Shown one piece after another: positions 9,581-20,909 of a stretch of DNA of 64,000 nt. Numbering within the stretch: position 1 is the stretch's first letter; every line of letters begins with the position of its first letter. The notes beneath the pieces were generated by a model. The model was given only the letters and a program-made list of their open reading frames with translations, did not search any database and was not told where the DNA came from. This DNA is from Syncephalastrum monosporum B8922 (Eukaryota; Mucoromycota; Mucoromycetes; Mucorales; Syncephalastraceae): positions 1 to 64,000 of the forward strand of contig JNEN01001228.1 in the NCBI GenBank assembly GCA_000697355.1. The letters run 5' to 3'. The translations under genes and the position numbers were made by a program.

Positions 9581-12557
9581 CTAAGCCGCAGACACAGGCG
9601 CGGCAATCACTTGGGGTCGTTCCAGGGGCTTCATGAAGCGGCGCTTGATAGCCTTGTAAACTTCGCCATAGATAAGAAAGGCGATATCGAGACCTATGGC
9701 GAGACCCCATTCCCATGTGATACCGAGCATGCTAAAGCCCTCAATTGCGGCGGCAGGGATATACATGAAGATGACCAAGCAGATCAAATCAAAGAAGAAA
9801 GTACCGACGACGACACGGGAGCGGATAGTTTGCAGCATGCCTTTTTTCGTCAGCTGGGAGGTGCGGTAGGAGCGGCAGTGAATCATGGCAATAAGACTGG
9901 CGAAAAGGAATGCCGTGAGCATGCTGCCACGAGCAATGTACAAGGAGTCGCAGAGACCGGGCTGATAGTTGGTATCACAGTTGTGTGCTCCAACGCCAGT
10001 GCTGCTGTGTACGTAGAGAGGCACCAGGAAAGCGATTAAACAGAGAATGGTGATACCGAGACCGTAGACAAAAGTATCCATGATAATTTCTCGATTGAAA
10101 ATGCTCTCGGTGGGTGGTCGTGGAGGTTCCTTCATAACAGTGGGCGAGGCAGCTTGGACAGAGAGATCAGCAGCGGGCGGCGTGACAGCAACGAAGATGA
10201 GGACCATCTGGATGGTTGACATAGGAGCCACGCTATTGCCAGTAGGATCACGCACAGCAAGACAGACGAGCACCAAGACAGCAAGACCAAGCACGATAAT
10301 CCAGTAATACAGAAGGAAGCGCTGCATGTTTTGGTAGATGCGGCGACCTTCAGCGATGGCACGGATGATGGTGGCAAAGTTGTCGTCGGTCAAAATGATG
10401 TCCGAGGCCTGCTTAGCGACATCACTGCCATTTTTGCCCATGGAGATGCCCACGTCGGCGATACGTAGCGAGGGTGAGTCGTTGACTCCGTCACCGGTCA
10501 TGGCAGAGATATTGCGTCGACGGTGGGAAGCTTGGATCATCTTGACTTTGGTTTCGGGAGAGCAGCGAGCAACCACAAGCGGCAGCAGAGGTAGCTTGTC
10601 AATTTCTTCGTCGCTGAGTGCGTCAAACTGAGGACCCGTCATGACAGCGGCGGCAGGGACATCGGCCGGCAGGATGTTGATCTCCTTGGCGATAGCGCGC
10701 GCCGTGATTTCGTGGTCGCCAGTCAACATGTGGACCGAGATACCAGCGGCGTGCGCCTCAGCAACGGCAGTACGGGACTCGTTACGAGGAGGGTCGTAAA
10801 TACCAGTCAGGCCTAGAAACTGGAGGTCGCATTCGAGCTCCTCACGCTTGGTGGCAGCAGTGACATTCTCATCAACGTTGCGGCACGCCAAGGCCATAAC
10901 ACGCAGACCTTTGGCAGCAAGTCGCTCGACGACGTCAAGCGCGTCCTTGGGCGCATTATGACACAAGGGCAGGATACGTTCGGCGGCACCTTTGGTGAAG
11001 ATAACGCGGTCATTGGTCTTTGGGTTGTAGCAAAGAGTGGACATGCGCTTGATGGTCGAATCGAACTGGTACTCAGCGAGTAGCTCCCAGCCCATGGCCT
11101 CAAGCTGAGGTTTGCCTTGGTTGAACTTGTGCGCAAAGACCTGAAGAGCGACTTCGGTAGGTGCACCGCTCGAGATCCAGTCGCCTTCGTCTGCATTCTT
11201 GTCCTTCTCCTTGTCCTTCTCAGCCGCGGCATTGGGATCGTCCCTTCGCTGAAAGATGCTGGACATATTGCAGAGGGCCGAGCATTCGATGAGGCGCTGC
11301 ATGCGGTCCGAAATACTGGTCTTGTCCAGGCGTTCACCTTCGGAGAGTTCGACAGACTTGTCGGAAAGGTCTTCGGTCCGGTAGACGTCGCCTTCGGGAG
11401 CCAGGCCTTTCGGAGTGACGTAGAAGTAGCCTTCGTCGGGGATCCAGAAGCGAATAACGACCATCTTGGCCATGGTGAGCGTGCCGGTCTTGTCAGAGAA
11501 GATGTTGGTCACTGAGCCGAGGGTTTCGAGACACTTGAGCTTGCGCACGACTGCTTTTTGCTGGGTCATCTCCTTGCCACCCAAGACGAGCGTGACAGTC
11601 AGTACAGTAGTCAGACCAGCAGGAAGAACCGACATGGCCGCTGTCATGGCATACATGCCAATGTCATAATCGGCTTTGAACTTGACGGAGGCGAGTACGA
11701 TAATGACACAGAGAACAGCTGCGCACATGAGCACAATGTACATCTTGTTGAGTGCTTTCTGGAGCCGAGTACGATCACTGTCACCTGCATCAGCCAACTT
11801 CTTCGCCACCTTGCCAATCTCGGTGTGCATGGCTGTTGCAGTGACAATGGCGCGACCGCGACCCTTGGACACGACAGTCGAGCTGTACAGCATGTTGACG
11901 CGGTCGCCCAGGGGTTCATCTGCAGATCAATGCACGGTTAAAATAGAATTCGTGCAACACGCCTGCAGTGTGCATACCTGGATCTTCCAACGTAACAAGT
12001 TCTTTTTGAACGGGGACGGATTCACCGGTAAGCAAGGCTTCGTCTACTTCCAGGTTGGAAGTGTGGAAGAGACGTGCATCGGCAGCAACGGAATCACCTT
12101 CCTTGACAAGCAGGATATCGCCAGGTACTATCTCTCGGCTTGGAATCATTTGATCACGGCCGTCGCGTAGCACATTTGCCATCGGGGATGATAGGTTGCG
12201 TAGGGCTGCCAATGTTTGCTCGGCAGCGTATTCTTGCGAGAAAGACAGGTACAGATTGAGGAGAGCAATGAATAGCAACATTGTCCCTGTCGGATAGTCA
12301 CCAAAGACGTACGAAACAATCGCGAGTGCAATAAAGATCCAATTCATAGCGTCCACGAGCTGGTGGGCGAGCACCTTGATCCAGGTCGGTCCGCCCTTGG
12401 CTGACAGCTCGTTGAAGCCGTCTTTCTTTTGCCGTTCGAGTGCATCCGCCAGAGAAAGTCCTTCGCTGAGTGAGGTCTGGAAATAGTCGGCGACACTCTC
12501 GGTTGATCGAACGTGCCAATCACGAACCGGCCCCGTAGCCTTCTCGTCGTGCGACAT
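9581..12557 (-). CDS. P-type cation-transporting ATPase, alkali-cation (ENA/ACU-like) type II
   Basis: Exons 12557-11978 and 11919-9581 with a 58-bp GT-AG intron give 972 residues. An ATP-driven cation pump of the plasma or internal membrane. Seen in order: cation-ATPase N-terminal region, M1-M2 hydrophobic segments (about 71-102), actuator TGES (177-180), M3-M4 with VLPAGL (about 291-296), phosphorylation motif DKTGT (Asp336), nucleotide-binding domain, MTGD, TGDGVNDSP hinge, then six C-terminal membrane segments and a basic tail. The M4 motif is VLPAGL instead of the PEGL of SERCA and Na,K-ATPases, and M6 reads VTPPAADLSV; this favours the fungal alkali-cation group over Ca2+ pumps, but the transported ion cannot be decided from sequence alone. 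Start ATG 12557 is the only in-frame ATG near the N-terminal domain. Confidence 0.85.
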
Positions 12558-15500
12558 GATAAGATAAAAAAGTGAGCTTTATGACCTTTTTTTGCTTTTC
12601 GTACAGCGCGCCCAAACATTTTTTTATCAAAAGGTCGGGTTACTTTTATAGATGCGTAGCTGAGCGGAGAAGTTTTGAAACTCAAGCCCTGTCTTATTGG
12701 CGGACCGAAACACTCGCCCACATTTTTTTACGTAAAAAAATCACAGACAATGCCATCATTTTGATCTTGACGTCCACTCACGAGTGAGAGGGCTTCCCCA
12801 CGCTCAACACGTTTTCATTATCCATGATCACTCAGCATTACTGTATTCATCATCATTTTACGCGCCTCTTTTCGTCGCTCTAATTCTTATCTATTGTCGT
12901 GTTACCAGGAGAGAGGCATAAGAAAAAAAGAACTGCCGGAAGTTCGGAAGTGCATGACTCACTTCTGCGGATACGAAGGAGCGAAACAAAACCCAAAATT
13001 CTGTGCGGAATTCGGACGTCGAACGATGAGTAATATAATAGGACAACTCCGGGTCTGTGCGTCCTACAATTCCCACAAGGGTGAAGCTCAACCCAGATGT
13101 GCTGCTTTGGCCACCGATGGCAATATTATCCAACCTCTCTCTTATTCACCTGAAACAATTCACGTTACCAATATTCTATGCAGACTTCTTAATATTACTA
13201 TCCACTCTAACAGCAATAGTAGACTGGGGTACTGATCTCACATGCACACAGAAAAATGTGCGTAGAACAGCATGTTGTCTAGCTGATTTCACCACATGAG
13301 CCGAAAAAAAAAAACAAATTGAAACAAGTATGAGTGTGGATAACTCTTTTGTGTAAACCACGAGCATATGACGCTCCATGAATCCATGATGTTCTCATCT
13401 AGTAGCAACAAATTTGTTGATCAAATAGTAAAAATCAAGTCAGCATTAGTGTCAAGTAGCTTATTAGGAATTATACATCTTGTATGATTATGCGACTGTT
13501 ATCGGTGAGTGCTTCCAAATTTCGATCACTTGTCAGGCATGCACCGAAATGTGTTTGCAACATGTGCATTAGATACGTGATCTGATGCCTTGCAATCCTC
13601 GGCGCTACTTTATCCATAACTCCCATGCTACTAGGTGCATGTAATGTACTAGATAGAAGCACGTGAGCCATCATGATGCCGATCGCCTACAATGCACCAC
13701 ACCCCGCAATGTCACTGTTTGAAACATATACAGCGGTCCTTTCTGTTTCCTTTAATGTACGGTTCTCTGTTATATGGTGGGTTTTTAACTCGATAAAAAA
13801 TTTTTTAAAGTTCTGTGATCTTCCCCGTTGGCCTAGACTATACCATTAGCTTACCTAAAATAACATCGCTTCCATTCTTACAGATGTAGTGGTAGACCAC
13901 AGGGTTCTCTCACCAGAAACCAATCAGAAGATGGCAAGCAGAATTTGACCCGCATCAAAGATGATAAGCACGCAGAAGAAGTGATGGCAATAAGGAGTCC
14001 CAGTACTCTCGCATCAGGCATGAACGGGGGCATGCGTGAAATGTGGTTAAATTTTTACCCATAAAAAGCGTATCACGATCGGCGTTCTGATACCGCGCCT
14101 ACCGGACACGTAGGGCATCTCTGTTAATGGGCGACTTTCGTTTTTTGATTCGCGGAAGTCATCAGGTATAGTCGTGCTGCAGCGTTGAAAGAATTTTCAT
14201 TTTGGTTTGAGAGACTGATTTCTATGATCTTTTTTAATGGAAGCAAAACGAAAATATAAGGTAGCGAACCAATAGCGCGGGCATCGGCATTATGTGCCGT
14301 AGCAAAGACACGGCACCACGTTCTTTGTGATACAAAGTGATGACATGTGAACGACTATTACCGTTTGCGGATCTTTATCTTAAAGTCAGACGACGCCATG
14401 CTCTCACTTTTTGACTAGACGAGAGCTGCTTTTGAGCTACCCGTTGATACGGCCCGAGATTAGTTCAATCAGACAAATAGGGAGTCCATCCAGTCGTGCT
14501 CGCAAACCTTGTTCGTGAAATTCTATCCGCAACCGGTGTGTTGCACAGCACGTATCAAGAAGGGAAGAATGCGGGGTAGGGATCGCGTGTTCCTCCGTGG
14601 AATAGTGTAGTAAGGTCCTCCGTACGAGACTTTTCATTACTGTACGTTCGACTGCCGAAGAGCAGCGGATTAATGAAATACTTGCTATCTAGAATATCTC
14701 TGGCTATAGCCAGATCTGATGAGCTTCATGACTGTACGTGCTGAGAAGAGAAAATAAAAAGCATTGTACAATAAAGTATATGAATGTCTTATGCTTGCAT
14801 AGGCGTGATACCTCTTATACTTTCGTGAATACTATTCAGTAAATGGAGTTAAAATCTCCATGCGCGATCAAAAAAAGGAAGAGTAGTTTTATGCACTGAA
14901 TACCGAGATTTATCAGTACCGTTTTTCTGATATCAAGGATTATCTTACTTTCTTCGACCATAACTTCGATTAGTGCGATATTGTCAATGTAAGAAAATCT
15001 GATTAATAGACGACGCGGCCATTGGATCGCAGGGATCACGCTATACCAGAGTCATTAGAAGCAGGTGAAGAAAGAAGAAGGTAGAACACATATTGCTTTC
15101 GTCATTTGTAATGCCGTGAGTGGGTGAGTAAGAATAGAACCGCAGTGTTATAGACTTTTTCTTTGGAGAATATGATACGATAGATGATGTCCAGTAAGCA
15201 AACGTAAATAGCGGTCGTAACGACACTAATACTTCTGCTATCCTGATCACTTGGGTCATGCATGAAATGGAGAATTGACCTGTTACACTCCGTACACCGT
15301 TGAGGTAACTAGAAACATCCCGTTGATTGTGTACTAGGACGAAATCAAAAGAGAGAAAATGGTAGCATACAGGACCCATACCAGCAAACTAATTTGCGAG
15401 GACCAATATCTAAGAAATAGAGATAATATGCAAGGGATGGTGAGAACCATACGTGGACGTGTCGACGGTCGTTTAACGCGACTGTAGGGAGTTCGCTGCG

Positions 15501-16043
15501 CAGCAGTGGCTGCCGTTTGGGCGATCGCTCGTTTCTCACGTTGTAGTCAGTGGTGGCTATTAATATACTGCATGGAGTCTCTTGCACGTCATCTCGACTC
15601 TATACCGTGGAGGAAAGTGCGACGAGTACAGTATATGTCCGTGCATAGCAACAACTGGATTAGTACCGATAATAATATATTGTATGGATATATCCGTGTC
15701 TTTCGCACAAGGGCTATGCCAATCCGAGGTATACTTTCAAGAATGAGTACAGTAAAAGTGAGATTTGGTTGCTGTCATGCTGTATTTGTGTTTCGACGCG
15801 ACTTACAATACTCCAGTAATACAATGTGTAAGCCATGTGTCCGTCCTTTTCCTTTAGACATCTGCTTCTACTTCCTGCTTGAAAACTGCTTTGACGTATC
15901 GCATCCAAACCCTTAGTATACTTATATACAATACATGCAGAAAAGAAATCGTTTCTGCTCTTATGCGTGAGCACGAAAAGTAAATTCCTCTCCTTGGCAT
16001 ACTCCTACCACGACAAACCCACTCTGCTGCCCGGGTTCTCCTC
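12558..16043. other. Long gene-poor region
   Basis: About 3.5 kb without a credible gene on either strand. The part next to 12557 should carry the ATPase promoter. Scattered ORFs of 60-115 codons (for example 12894-13235, 14437-14637, 15041-15379, 15506-15916) lack motifs, have AT-rich random composition and no supporting splice structure. Confidence 0.45.
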
Positions 16044-16340
16044 ATGATACCGAGCGGCAGGACATGCTATCGTATTCTCCTCCCATATGGGGTAGCGAAT
16101 TCAATGTCTCACGTCCGTTTTCTGAATGTGATAGACCGCGTTTACGTTTGCGAGCCTGGAGAGAATCGAGAGTGTGCTGGTTTGGAAAATATTGTAAACC
16201 TATATGACTATGACAGCAGACTTTGCACTCTCTCTATTACCAAACCATGCCTATTACCAAACCATGCCGAAGCAACAGCAGAAGAAGCCAGCTGCAATGT
16301 CAAGAAAGATTTCTTTGATTCAGAGGAGGAATCGAGATGA
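16044..16340 (+). CDS. Small ORF of unknown nature
   Basis: An ATG-initiated frame of 98 codons, moderately Cys-rich (CEPGENREC) with an acidic end (DFFDSEEES). It matches no family I know. It contains the 17-bp tandem duplication at 16234-16267, so part of it arises from a local repeat. Could be a chance ORF. Confidence 0.2.
   Translation: MIPSGRTCYRILLPYGVANSMSHVRFLNVIDRVYVCEPGENRECAGLENIVNLYDYDSRLCTLSITKPCLLPNHAEATAEEASCNVKKDFFDSEEESR
16234..16267. repeat. Perfect 17-bp tandem duplication
   Basis: The unit CTATTACCAAACCATGC occurs twice head to tail (16234-16250 and 16251-16267). Confidence 0.9.
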
Positions 16341-16845
16341 CAGGGTCTGTGGGATGACCTGCATTGCAGTTGCTACCGCAGGCAAACCTTTGGAATCGAC
16401 GTCCGTGGATTCCGGTTCGTTCTATGCGGTATATTGTTCCTTTATGCATAAATGTATGCATGCAGCAGTAATTATGTATGTTTATTGAATGGTAGAGTTG
16501 GCTGTGTTGCTGTGGTAATAGAGGAGGGTAGTTTTCGGCTTCCTGCATTCGGTTTGGGTGTGATTCATGCAACGCGAAATGAGACATCTCTTTGCTTGAA
16601 TCTATGACCTACAAGAGCAAGACAACAGAGCGCCTTTGAAGAGAACCGAACGTTGGGCATAGAAATACTCCCTTATAAAACCATCGTAAGCAGCAAGAAA
16701 AGTAAGCAGAAATTTCCTCAATCGCTCAGAGGGTGACACAAAAGACGCGTCGCGTTGTGCATGAAAAACCAAAAAAAAAGAAAAAAGGAAAATTGCCCGC
16801 CTTTTCTCCTCTGTATTGTTCTTTATCATTCTTTACTATTGCATA
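16268..16845. other. Intergenic region
   Basis: No recognisable gene. Short ORFs overlap on both strands without motifs. Confidence 0.4.
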
Positions 16846-16846
16846 A

Positions 16847-17170
16847 AAAAAAGATTGGGTGCCTCTTAGCCGTCCTACCCGAAGGTAGTCCGTTGCCCGA
16901 GGACCATCGCTTGGAGATGGGCACCCGTCGATCCTCTTCCGCACTTCACTGTTTTTAAAACCATTAAGGCCGATTGGAAGGGGAGCCCATCACTGAGCCC
17001 TGGCTAGGGGCCTCCGGGCAATCTGAAGATCCGGATAGTGTCCAACCCTGCGTTTCTTTATACAAGCCAGGCTGCGCATGCGGTAGTGCAATGCATGAGC
17101 TGTCGAAACTTGTCTGCTTCATTGGGTCTGGGGCCTCGCCATCCCCGGGATACCCTCCACAAATTGAATA
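16847..17170 (-). ncRNA. Candidate structured non-coding RNA, possibly Pol III-transcribed
   Basis: About 320 bp that is clearly more GC-rich than its surroundings and has no coding look. Read on the minus strand it is preceded by a TATA element (TATATAA, about 17214-17220) and ends in an uninterrupted T8 (complement of 16846-16853), the arrangement of Pol III genes with upstream promoters. Several local hairpins can be drawn, for example GCCC/GGGC in 16996-17010 and GGGTGCC/GGCACCC pairing of 16857-16863 with 16919-16925. I could not match it to U6, SRP, RNase P, RNase MRP, U3 or telomerase RNA by their conserved motifs. The plus orientation cannot be excluded: a T6 follows at 17222-17227. 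One TTTT run lies inside the minus-strand transcript. Confidence 0.4.
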
Positions 17171-17213
17171 AAGAAAAGAAAAGAAAAGCGAGAGAGACGA
17201 GAAAAAGACGCGT

Positions 17214-17220
17214 TTATATA
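17214..17220 (-). promoter_or_regulatory. TATA-like element upstream of the RNA candidate
   Basis: TATATAA on the minus strand, roughly 45 bp before the GC-rich block begins. Confidence 0.35.
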
Positions 17221-17231
17221 GTTTTTTGACG

Positions 17232-17302
17232 CCTGAGAGTGAAAAAATGTTACCTGTAGCCAATGAGGTTTCGCGTTTGTGAAAATATTTTTCACTCTCA
17301 GG
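17232..17302. repeat. 15-bp perfect inverted repeat with 41-bp spacer
   Basis: CCTGAGAGTGAAAAA at 17232-17246 is exactly complementary to 17288-17302. It sits just upstream (minus strand) of the TATA-like element of the RNA candidate. Either a paired binding site, a cruciform-forming element or the ends of a tiny mobile remnant. Confidence 0.8.
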
Positions 17303-18051
17303 AGTCAGGTGAGAATGACGCGTGTGAGTGTGAGTGCTGCGGCAGGTGCTGTGGTGGCTGGGTGAAAAGAAAAGAAGTGAAAGAGTCCACTGTGAACAGG
17401 AAGAAGTAGACATTACAATGAATCTATGGCAATCTGAGTATCGGAGAAACCGTGTAACACCGCTCTATTGTGCCTAGAATAAACTTTTGAGTTGCTACAC
17501 GTCGTGTACATGTTTGTATGCATACAAATAAAGTGTACATGAAAGAAGATGGTTATAAAGTGCTGCTCTGTGAGATGTTTTGTATAATGCTCTCACACAG
17601 CAGATCCAGTAAAAGCCTTGGTGTGTCGCATTACATGTAAAATACAGGGATGACATGGTCTGTGCGTTGTACTATATTAGTCTGAACACAAGCCGCCGCT
17701 CCAATAATAAGACGTTGAATGGTTTCAGTGTCACATATGAATATCGGCAAGACCAAGGCTACGTGGCATGCAAGAAATGCGTACTATACTACGCAGTCGT
17801 GTCGACAAAAACACACGCACGGCGAATATCTGCAACCAATTTGCACAAGGCTTAATCAGCGAGACTATTGAATGCTTCTACGAGATTACACATACGGTGC
17901 GAATGTCGAGCAGGTCAATTGTGGACAATCATAGTCATCCGCTAATAAGTACGTTGCGCGCATTTAGACACCATTGGAAGTCGACCTATGATCCTGTCTC
18001 AATTCATACATATACACTACTTCTGGAAATGTTCTGCGCAAAATCCATTTA
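17303..18051. other. Intergenic region 3' of the transposase gene
   Basis: No recognisable gene; no copy of a terminal inverted repeat matching the other side of the transposase was found. Confidence 0.4.
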
Positions 18052-19362
18052 TTAGATGGGCCTTCTATTCAAGCAGTCATTGAACCTGGCAGCAGAGTAC
18101 TTGCAGAATTCCTGGATGTCGCCTACAAGGATTTGACTACACGCTGCTTGTATCCTGGTACTCAGCGTTTCATTCTCCAGAAGTGGTTCTCTCTTTAGTT
18201 TGCTTTTGCAAGCGGACCAGAACTGCTCAATAGGATTTAGCTCTGGTGAACAAGGAGGCAGACATATGCAGCGGTATCCTCGGTTTTCTATGTGCTTGCG
18301 GATCTCTTCATTTGAGTGGATTGACGCATTATCCATCACGATGTAGTTTCCCTTAGACTTCTCGTGTCCGTCTAGCACGTCCATTATGGCCGACAGAAAG
18401 TTGAAGTAATAACCAGCAACTGTTCCCATCTTGCTGGCTGTACCGTCGTTGGTACTGCTGCTTTCTGCCGTTTCCCGTTCCTTGGACGGGGTTTTCGCCC
18501 TCGGACGACGGACCGACACGTTTACGATACCAAACGGAGAGACGGCACCAAGGACGGTTATTGTCAGGCCCCTGGTTTTAGGCACTTTGACAACTGCAGG
18601 AGTGCCATTTTTCGACCCAGTGTACGAGCGTTTCATGTTAATGTGGTACGCTGCTTCTCCCACAAACACGCAGTTGCTCAAGTAATCCATGTCCGTCTGC
18701 AGCGATCTCGTCACCCACGCATGCCTCGCTTCAATCTGCTCAGCGCTGTTCCGTTCGACTGAATGGACGTGCGCTCGCTTCAGGGATATCTTGCAATTGT
18801 CGGTCAAGAACGCGTGCAATGCAGATTTCTTGATGTCGAGGTCGGCAAACTGTGCGGTTAGACTTTCCATGATCTCGTCCAGCACAAGAGCAGGCTTCTC
18901 ATCAACTAAATTCACCAGGAACTGCCTATGCTGCTCGACCAGCTTTGGTGGTTCTCCTGCGGATTTGCCTTCAGACACAGACTTCTCGATTCGGTCTGTC
19001 GAGTTTTGCTGGTCTTGCTGAACCCAACGCTGAGCAGTACGTGGCTTGGTTTGCAGTTTGAGGGCAGCACCTCGCACCGACATGCCCTTTTCGTACACCC
19101 AAAAAAAGAGGTCCTCCTTTTCGCCGTCCGTATAAGTACGGTACTTCTTATGGGCCCCATCTTCGAAGCCTTCTGGTTCATTTTCACCGGGTTCTTCTTT
19201 TGCCGCCGCCATTCGTTCAGGCGGCTTCGTGTCCCTGTACTGGTCGTAATCTGTCAGATTCTCCGCAGGAAATAGGTGGCTGTCGCTTTCCAGTACAGCG
19301 ACATCTTCTCCGTCTTCCGTGATCTTATTCCCCAGATCTTCTTCGTGTATAAACGAGGTCAT
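18052..19362 (-). CDS. IS630/Tc1-like DDE transposase, intact frame but altered catalytic triad
   Basis: Single-exon frame of 436 codons with an ATG at 19362. Acidic N-terminal extension (about 1-85), a helix-turn-helix region (YTDGEKEDLFFWVYEKGMS, residues about 88-140), then the DDE superfamily-3 catalytic core. The second and third catalytic positions are present, Asp344 (IVMDNASIH) and Glu379 (SPELNPIEQFW), with the 34-residue spacing of Tc1/mariner enzymes. The first position, normally Asp in F-[IV]-D-E, is Gly235 (VFVGEAAYHINMKR). Cut-and-paste activity is therefore doubtful. The frame is otherwise free of lesions, which suggests recent inactivation, domestication, or a defective copy mobilised in trans. 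No terminal inverted repeats were recognised. Confidence 0.88.
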   Translation of the reverse strand: MTSFIHEEDLGNKITEDGEDVAVLESDSHLFPAENLTDYDQYRDTKPPERMAAAKEEPGENEPEGFEDGAHKKYRTYTDGEKEDLFFWVYEKGMSVRGAALKLQTKPRTAQRWVQQDQQNSTDRIEKSVSEGKSAGEPPKLVEQHRQFLVNLVDEKPALVLDEIMESLTAQFADLDIKKSALHAFLTDNCKISLKRAHVHSVERNSAEQIEARHAWVTRSLQTDMDYLSNCVFVGEAAYHINMKRSYTGSKNGTPAVVKVPKTRGLTITVLGAVSPFGIVNVSVRRPRAKTPSKERETAESSSTNDGTASKMGTVAGYYFNFLSAIMDVLDGHEKSKGNYIVMDNASIHSNEEIRKHIENRGYRCICLPPCSPELNPIEQFWSACKSKLKREPLLENETLSTRIQAACSQILVGDIQEFCKYSAARFNDCLNRRPI

Positions 19363-19749
19363 GTTGCTCTAAGTGTAGGGAAAAGGTGACAGTAATTGAA
19401 GCTCTGGACTTATTCCAGAATGCGCAAACGATGAAACTTGAGGAACGCAAAATCTATTTGAATCTACGCGCAAAGTTAATCTTTGGACTTTGGGCGAGAT
19501 ATTACCCGGAGTAGTGTAGAGCTTACGCAAACAGGTTTCAGGGTAGGAGCGCTCTGCAAACTCTCACAGCGGAGCAGGCGCCGATGTTCAGGCCGGACCT
19601 CTATCAATTATGAAAAGTGGACACGGCCCTAGCAATGAGCAATCAGTTTCCATGGAAAACGTTATAAAGGAAGGTCGATTCTACGCTCAAGCTGTATGAG
19701 TTTTGGCGCATGAAAACCGCATGGGAGCTCTTGTATCACCAAAGCGAGT
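19363..19749. other. Intergenic region 5' of the transposase
   Basis: No ORF with recognisable similarity; would contain the transposase promoter and one element end if the element is complete. Confidence 0.35.
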
Positions 19750-20724
19750 TTCTTCTATGGCATCCTCTGTCAAACACACACACACACGACACGGCTCTTC
19801 GCGATAAGACTCCCGTCCCGCCTGAAAATGCCTCAGGTACCCAACCTCCTCTCCTCCGCGACCATTCTTGGATATCCCTCGGCTCTATTGGGCTAGAGTT
19901 GTCCAGAAGCATTGGCAGTCTCTCATGGCTCTCGCGAGCGAGACCATGCCTGCTCCTGACGCGTCTGATGCGCACAAGACGATACGCGTCACCAAATCCA
20001 ACATCTGGCCCGTGGCGGCTGTCCCGCGTCCAATGATAGTGTCTTCATCGATGTCAGCAGCCACTCTGAACCAATACCGAAAGTTATGTGCACCGTCGCT
20101 GCTCAGCTTACAGGCCACAGTGACGTGCGTGCCCTCCGCAAGTTCCCCGCGTTTTTATCGAAGTCTCTCCACACTGCGCTGACCTCGAACCTGCCCTTAC
20201 TCAAGGCCTTGTTTCCAAAATGGTTCTTCTTCCCTTCGCAAAAAAGACGCTCAAATCACTAAAGTTCGTCTCTCCCAATTGCCTCTTATGGCTCCTACAA
20301 AACTGGTCCAAGGTATACTGCATAGTCTGAACTCGTTTGACCGAGTCCTGCACTGTGGTATGTACCGAGACGCTGACCCTGGACCATTCATGGGCAACGG
20401 CTTCGCGGCCTTGGGTCGGCGTCCCCTCGCCAAAGCAACGTTTCAACGATACCACGTACGCAATTACCTGCAGTACCACTCATGGCAGCTTCAACGTAAC
20501 CTGGGCGATTATGGCACTCCGTGGTTTGCCTTGCCACAAAGGCCATCATGTCCGTCACTGTCCGGATCACCCGTGCAGCTTCTGCGCTTGCTGGACGTGC
20601 GGTAAGGTCGGCCATCTCTCCCATGACTGCCCCGACAGACCAGAGCCATCTGTGGCTCCTTCTCGTCCACGCGCATGTTTCCCTGAGTTTGCTATATTTG
20701 AAGCATTCTATAAGGCGTACTAGC
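19750..20724 (+). pseudogene. Retroelement gag/ORF1 relic with zinc knuckles
   Basis: Plus-strand frames that shift several times. The 19868-20180 frame begins MDIPRLYWARVVQKHW and continues with an IWPVAAVPRPMIV segment. The 20337-20723 frame ends with a canonical knuckle C-x2-C-x4-H-x4-C (CWTCGKVGHLSHDC), preceded by a partial second one (CHKGHHVRHC). This is the nucleocapsid-like part of a gag or LINE ORF1 protein. No reverse transcriptase follows, because the SERINC gene starts at 20910. Frameshifts show decay. Confidence 0.55.
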
Positions 20725-20909
20725 TCAATAAGAATGCACGTTTAAATTAGTGCACTGTACAATGTTGATTCGTCGCTGTTTTTATCAGGCAATGACACTA
20801 CTGCCTTGAAGTGTTTCAAAATCCGCCGATCGTAAATGGAAATGGGTTTCTTGGTCAAGTCGAAACCATTACTTTCCACAGCAAACAATAACATCGCTTC
20901 GCTTACGCC

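Noticed and set aside
16964..17413. 149-codon minus-strand frame across the GC-rich island
   Set aside because: Low-complexity composition and it runs through the TATA/inverted repeat region; the island looks like structured RNA, not protein.
17303..19749. Terminal inverted repeats of the Tc1-like transposase
   Set aside because: I compared both flanks by eye and found no convincing matching ends; a computed search would be needed.
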